A stretch of 34,170 nt of DNA, from assembly GCA_900546105.1 (NCBI GenBank), contig URBP01000011.1, positions 1 through 34,170 on the forward strand, written 5' to 3'. The notes beneath the pieces are model-generated. The model was not told the origin of the DNA, did not search any database, and was given only the letters and a program-made list of their open reading frames with translations. Shown here piece after piece: positions 30,657 to 34,170 of this stretch. Source of the stretch: an uncultured Collinsella sp. (lineage in GTDB: Bacteria; Actinomycetota; Coriobacteriia; Coriobacteriales; Coriobacteriaceae). How positions within the stretch are numbered: position 1 is the first letter of the stretch; each line of letters starts with the position of its first letter. Both the position numbers and the translations under genes were made by a program.

Positions 30657-32057
30657 CTAATCAACCACATGGGTCGTGGCGACCTGTTTGAGCCAGGCCG
30701 CCGACTTCTTAAGACGGCGCTTGTAGCCGTCCATAAGGTCGACCTCGACAAAACCGTAACGGTTCTTAAAGGCATTGGCCCAAGACCAGTTATCGATGAC
30801 GGCCCAATAATGGTATCCGCGGCACTTGGCGCCCTCGTCGATGGCCTTGGCCACCCACTCCAGGTGCTGGCGTACAAAGTCGACGCGGTAGTCGTCCTGG
30901 ATGGTTCCTTCGGCGTCACGGTTCTTGTATTCGTCCATGATGCCGATGCCGTTCTCGGAAACGAACCACTCAAGATCGGGGTAGTTCTTGGCGCAGTCCA
31001 TGCCAAAGTCGTAGAGGCCCTGCGGGTAGATCTCCCAGCCGCGGCTCTCGTTCATAACGGCGTCGGGCCATACGTACTCGTCGGCAAAGTGCGGCAGGCC
31101 GTACTGGTCGACCTTGCTCGCCGGCGCTTGAACGCGCGTGGGGTGGTAGTAGTTGCAGCCGAGCCAGTCGACAACACCCTGCTTAAGAATCTCTTGGTCG
31201 CCGGCACGGAACGGGAGCTTAACGCCGCCCTTGGCCAGGCTGTCGAGCACGTCGGCAGGAAGCTCGCCCTTGGTAATGAGGTCAAGCCACCAGCGGTTGT
31301 TGATGCCGCTGGTCATACGCACGGCCTCGAGGTCTGCCTCGCTGGGGTTCTCCTTGGTGTAGACCGGGGTAAAGCAGTTGATCATGCCGATCTTAGCATC
31401 GGCGCGAATAGCGCCCTCGTCATAGGCGCGACGATAGTTGGCCACGGCCAGCGCGTGCGCCAGCGAGATGTGATACTGCACGGTGCGGGCGCGGTTGAAG
31501 TCGTGGAGCTGCGGGAACCACACGCCCTCCTGATAGCGCTGCTCGGGCTCGACGATGGGCTCGTTAAAGGTGAACCAGTACTTAATCTCCTGGCCAAACT
31601 CGCGGAAGGCGACGTCGGCGTAATGCGCGTAAGCCTCGACGACCTCACGGCTCTCCCAGCCGCCGCGGTTAAAGAGGTAGGTGGGCATGTCAAAGTGGTA
31701 CAAGTTGACAAACGGCTCCAGGCCGGCCTCGCGAGAGGCGCGGAACAGCTCGTGATACCACGCGGCGCCCTCCTCGTTCAGGTTGCCGTCGGCATCGAGC
31801 AGACGGCTCCACTGGATGGAAGTGCGATAGGTATCCAGGCCCAATTCCTTCAAAATGCGAAGGTCTTCCTGGTACTTGGCCATAAAGTCATTGCCGGCAT
31901 AAGAGCCAACGCAGTTGTAGAACGAACCCAGATCCTGGATGGACCAGGTGTCCCACAGGTTCTCGAGCTTGCCGCTCTGATTCCACTGACCCTCAGTCTG
32001 CGGGCCGGACATAGCAGCGCCAAAGAAGAAGTCACGGGGCAGCTGATACTGTGCCAT
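30657..32057 (-). CDS. 6-phospho-beta-glucosidase (GH1)
   Basis: 466 residues, full-length GH1 barrel. The acid/base Glu166 is in TFNEP (163-167) and the nucleophile Glu368 in SENG (367-370). Near the C-terminus DNWSWANAFKNRYGFVEVD has Ser and Lys-x-x-Tyr where ordinary beta-glucosidases have Glu, the pattern of enzymes that bind the 6-phosphate; so it hydrolyses PTS-imported 6-phospho-beta-glucosides. ATG at 32057 has GAGGA upstream; the TTG one codon earlier is less likely. It is the first gene of the operon with EIIC, EIIB and EIIA, and its promoter faces the divergent GntR regulator. Confidence 0.88.
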   Translation of the reverse strand: MAQYQLPRDFFFGAAMSGPQTEGQWNQSGKLENLWDTWSIQDLGSFYNCVGSYAGNDFMAKYQEDLRILKELGLDTYRTSIQWSRLLDADGNLNEEGAAWYHELFRASREAGLEPFVNLYHFDMPTYLFNRGGWESREVVEAYAHYADVAFREFGQEIKYWFTFNEPIVEPEQRYQEGVWFPQLHDFNRARTVQYHISLAHALAVANYRRAYDEGAIRADAKIGMINCFTPVYTKENPSEADLEAVRMTSGINNRWWLDLITKGELPADVLDSLAKGGVKLPFRAGDQEILKQGVVDWLGCNYYHPTRVQAPASKVDQYGLPHFADEYVWPDAVMNESRGWEIYPQGLYDFGMDCAKNYPDLEWFVSENGIGIMDEYKNRDAEGTIQDDYRVDFVRQHLEWVAKAIDEGAKCRGYHYWAVIDNWSWANAFKNRYGFVEVDLMDGYKRRLKKSAAWLKQVATTHVVD

Positions 32058-32096
32058 CAAAGTCCTCGCTTTCGTGTCTTAGAGCTTCCGGTTGGA

Positions 32097-32176
32097 GACG
32101 GGTTTGCTTTGGCAGGTTATCCGGCGCGGGCGCGCACCGGTCATACCGATATCCAACCTGCCAAAACAAAGCCGTC
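32097..32176. repeat. Intergenic hairpin repeat with TTTGGCAGGTT motif
   Basis: Arms 32097-32118 and 32155-32176 match at 20 of 22 bases (GACGG(G/C)TTTG(C/T)TTTGGCAGGTT and complement) around a GC-rich core. It lies in the 5' region of the beta-glucosidase mRNA, between promoter and gene. Same motif family as 28192-28249. Confidence 0.7.
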
Positions 32177-32223
32177 CCCAAACAGTACAAGGAAACGCCA
32201 ATGCATCTCGCTTGTTGTCTGTA

Positions 32224-32251
32224 ACTATAGCGCTCTAATTTTCTATGTAAA
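32224..32251 (-). promoter_or_regulatory. Promoter of the beta-glucoside operon
   Basis: TTTACA (32246-32251), 16-base spacer and TATAGT (32224-32229) on the minus strand, about 165 bases before the GH1 start. The leader includes the hairpin repeat at 32097-32176. Confidence 0.6.
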
Positions 32252-32281
32252 GCGTCTTTTTCATTTTTCTTTATCGAACTT

Positions 32282-32293
32282 CTTTCATGAAAG
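32282..32293. promoter_or_regulatory. 12-bp perfect palindrome CTTTCATGAAAG, operator candidate
   Basis: Lies between the divergent promoters, about 30 bases upstream of the -35 of the beta-glucoside operon. Its place suggests a binding site for the GntR/UTRA regulator; not tested. Confidence 0.4.
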
Positions 32294-32310
32294 CCATATG
32301 GATGCTTTTT

Positions 32311-32324
32311 AAGTAGGTATACTT
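32311..32324 (+). promoter_or_regulatory. -10 and overlapping AAGTA-N4-TACTT repeat upstream of the GntR gene
   Basis: TATACT (32318-32323) is a plausible -10 for the regulator gene, about 36 bases before its ATG. The inverted repeat AAGTA-GGTA-TACTT overlaps it, giving a possible autoregulatory operator. Confidence 0.4.
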
Positions 32325-32359
32325 TCTAAATATCGACGCAAATATGAAGGGAGGATTGC

Positions 32360-33079
32360 ATGATTCCCAAATACGAGGCGATAGCTGCAGATATCCGTCG
32401 AAGCATCGAGGACGGCGCACTTAAACCGGGCGATAAGTTGCCCACCGTCGTTGAGTTCTGTGAGCTCTATGGCGTTTCCAAAATCACCGTCAAACGAGCG
32501 ATTGAGCAGATCACCGAGGAAGGCCTTATTACCAGCCGGCGCGGATCGGGCACCTACGTCAAGGACACGGCGGGGCTTCCCGGCCAGGTGTTTTTTCAAG
32601 GCAAGAACGACCGTGCCCAGGGCTTTTCGTATGAGCACCGCGGGGAAAAGGTGACCTCGGTGGTCTACGATTTCTCGATCGTCAATCCGCCGGCAGAGGT
32701 TGCGACCCAGCTGGGAATGGCCGAGGATGACTTCGCCTATCACATCGTGCGCGTGCGCCAGGTCGACGAGAAGCCCATCGTCATCGAGTACACCTATATG
32801 CCGCTCGAACTGATCCCGGGCCTTAAAAAGAAGGACCTGTACGGATCGGTCTACGGCTTTATCCGCGAGCAATGCGGACTGAAGATCTCGAGCTTCCATC
32901 GCACCATTCGCGCTGTCGCGGCAACTGAGGAAGAGGCTGAGCGCCTGGATACCAAACCCGGCTCTCCCCTGCTCGAACTCAACCAGATTGGCTTCTTGGA
33001 TAGCGGCACCGCGTTTGAATATTCTATCTCGCACAACGTAGGCGATCGCTTTGAGCTACACAACGTAACGCTGGCATAA
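32360..33079 (+). CDS. GntR-family regulator with UTRA domain
   Basis: 239 residues. Residues 1-68 are the winged helix of GntR proteins (IPKYEAIAADIRRSIEDGALKPGDKLP, then LYGVSKITVKRAIEQITEEGLITSRRGSGTYV); about 80-238 are the UTRA effector domain (HRGEKVTSVVYDFSIVNPP ... DEKPIVIEYTYMPLELIPGL ... GFLDSGTAFEYSISHNVGDRFEL). HutC-subfamily UTRA domains bind sugar phosphates or similar small molecules. It is divergent from the beta-glucosidase operon, which is the likely target. GGGAGG lies 6 bases before the ATG. manA follows in the same direction. Confidence 0.9.
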   Translation: MIPKYEAIAADIRRSIEDGALKPGDKLPTVVEFCELYGVSKITVKRAIEQITEEGLITSRRGSGTYVKDTAGLPGQVFFQGKNDRAQGFSYEHRGEKVTSVVYDFSIVNPPAEVATQLGMAEDDFAYHIVRVRQVDEKPIVIEYTYMPLELIPGLKKKDLYGSVYGFIREQCGLKISSFHRTIRAVAATEEEAERLDTKPGSPLLELNQIGFLDSGTAFEYSISHNVGDRFELHNVTLA

Positions 33080-33154
33080 GTTTTTGTAGTCATGCGGGCG
33101 CTCACTATGGCTCGTTTGGAGTGGGCGGCCGCGCAACACAATGGGGGTATGAAC

Positions 33155-34087
33155 ATGTCCGACTTGATTAAACTGACGCCGATCTTCCACGAGAAGATCT
33201 GGGGCGGCCGCCAGCTCGAAACCGTATTTGGTTACGACATTCCCGAGGGTCCCATCGGTGAGTGCTGGGCCATCTCGGCCCACCCCAACGGCGACTGCCA
33301 GATTGCAGAGGGCCCGTATGCCGGCCACACGCTGTCGTGGCTGTGGGCCGAGCACCGTGAGCTCTTTGCCAACTGCGAGGGCAAGGAGTTCCCGCTGCTC
33401 ATTAAGATTCTGGACGCCAAGGACGACCTTTCGATCCAGATCCATCCCAACGACGAGTACGCCGCCGAGCACGAGAACGGCAGCCTGGGCAAAACCGAGT
33501 GCTGGTATGTGCTGGACTGCGAGCCCGGCGCCACAATCATCGTCGGCCAGCGCGCCAAGGACCGCGCCGAGGCTGCACAGATGATCGAAGACGGCCGCTG
33601 GGACGACATGCTCAACGTGCTGCCGATCCACAAGGGCGACTTTTTCCAGATTGATTCCGGTACCGTCCACGCCATCAAGACCGGCACGCTCATTTTGGAG
33701 ACGCAGCAGTCGAGCGACGTGACGTATCGCCTGTACGACTACGACCGTCCCGGCACCGACGGCAAGCTGCGCCCGCTGCATATTGAGCAGAGCCTCGACT
33801 GCATCGACTTTGATGTTCAGGCACCGACCGACGGCACCGTGACCGCGCCCGAGGTCGACGGCGTGACCGAGCTCGAGTCTAACTCCTGCTACACCGTCGA
33901 TCGCGTGCGCGTCAACGGCAGCAAGACCTTGGAACAGCGTTGGCCCTTCATGTGTCTGTCAGTCATCGACGGCAAAGGCACCGTCTGCGGCGACCCCGTC
34001 CACAAGGGAAGCCACCTGCTAGTCCCCAGCACCGTCACCTCCATCGACCTCGAAGGCAAGATGGAACTGATCGTCAGCCACCTGTAA
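33155..34087 (+). CDS. manA: Mannose-6-phosphate isomerase (class I)
   Basis: 310 residues, the short bacterial form near that of Bacillus ManA. Interconverts mannose-6-phosphate and fructose-6-phosphate. The zinc-binding cupin motif LSIQIHPNDEYA is at about 94-105, KTECWYVLD follows with the zinc Glu, and HKGDFFQIDSGTVHAI (about 157-172) has the second His. LIKLTPIFHEKIWGG is the typical start. ATG at 33155 has GGGGGT about 7 bases upstream; ATG 33149 is too close to it. It follows the GntR gene by 75 bases and may serve mannose from the mannose-family PTS. Stop 83 bases before the window end. Confidence 0.88.
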   Translation: MSDLIKLTPIFHEKIWGGRQLETVFGYDIPEGPIGECWAISAHPNGDCQIAEGPYAGHTLSWLWAEHRELFANCEGKEFPLLIKILDAKDDLSIQIHPNDEYAAEHENGSLGKTECWYVLDCEPGATIIVGQRAKDRAEAAQMIEDGRWDDMLNVLPIHKGDFFQIDSGTVHAIKTGTLILETQQSSDVTYRLYDYDRPGTDGKLRPLHIEQSLDCIDFDVQAPTDGTVTAPEVDGVTELESNSCYTVDRVRVNGSKTLEQRWPFMCLSVIDGKGTVCGDPVHKGSHLLVPSTVTSIDLEGKMELIVSHL

Positions 34088-34170
34088 GCTACCGGTCCCC
34101 GAGCGCTCGCCGGGATGGGGCGCGGGGTTTGGTCGCCTGCTCGGACAGTCCTGCTCGCACGGAGAGCACA

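Noticed and set aside
34088..34170. Terminator or gene at the right edge
   Set aside because: A GC-rich stretch with partial symmetry (CCCCGAGCGCTCG) but no clear stem plus T-run, and too short for a gene.

Overview
The window reads as chromosomal DNA of a GC-rich Coriobacteriia (Actinomycetota), most like Collinsella or a close relative. That is an inference from gene content (several sugar PTS genes, hypAB beside tatABC, a long RicT, PF12897-type aspartate aminotransferase) and from GAG/CTG/GGC-rich codon use. No rRNA, tRNA, CRISPR array or intact transposon was found. About 90 % is coding, mostly on the minus strand.

Layout, left to right. 1-70: start of a mannose-family PTS EIIA (minus, runs off the edge). 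71-771: AT-richer, repeat-rich regulatory region with no convincing gene. 772-1659: DUF2975 membrane protein plus XRE regulator pair. 1774-2856: membrane-anchored secreted protein. 2983-6302: tight four-gene minus operon (hydroxyacid dehydrogenase with a His/Cys-rich tail, small membrane protein, HEAT-like protein, NAD-type isocitrate dehydrogenase). 6401-8019: DegV protein and long HPF. 8337-9344: lipoprotein solute-binding protein preceded by a long leader. 9839-10065: MITE-like inverted repeat element. 10095-15627: tmk-holB-ricT-comF-nuclease-fold gene cluster (minus). 15728-16985: zinc-ribbon membrane protein (plus) flanked by two copies of a hairpin repeat. 17052-22163: tatA/B-tatC-hypA-hypB-topA cluster (minus). 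22317-23987: STAS protein and aspartate aminotransferase. 24137-24391: small unknown gene (plus). 24478-27027: nhaA with a terminator in its leader, and Mn-dependent pyrophosphatase. 27192-32057: beta-glucoside utilisation (GH1 6-phospho-beta-glucosidase, PTS EIIC, EIIB, EIIA, glucokinase). 32360-34087: divergent GntR/UTRA regulator and mannose-6-phosphate isomerase. 34088-34170: no feature seen.

How the genes work together. The right third is a coherent sugar module: the PTS imports and phosphorylates a beta-glucoside such as cellobiose, the GH1 enzyme splits it to glucose-6-phosphate and glucose, the ROK kinase phosphorylates the free glucose, and the divergent GntR/UTRA protein is the likely regulator. 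hypA/hypB supply nickel to [NiFe] hydrogenase; TatA/B and TatC export folded cofactor proteins of that kind, so their linkage is sensible. tmk-holB-ricT is a common housekeeping order in Gram-positive bacteria.

The most interesting signals are the metal-binding-like tail on the dehydrogenase, the terminator inside the nhaA leader, the long structured or in-frame leader of the solute-binding lipoprotein, the 227-bp inverted-repeat element, and a family of intergenic hairpin repeats built around GGGAC and TTTGGCAGGTT motifs. Start codons were chosen by Shine-Dalgarno position and often differ from the longest open frame.
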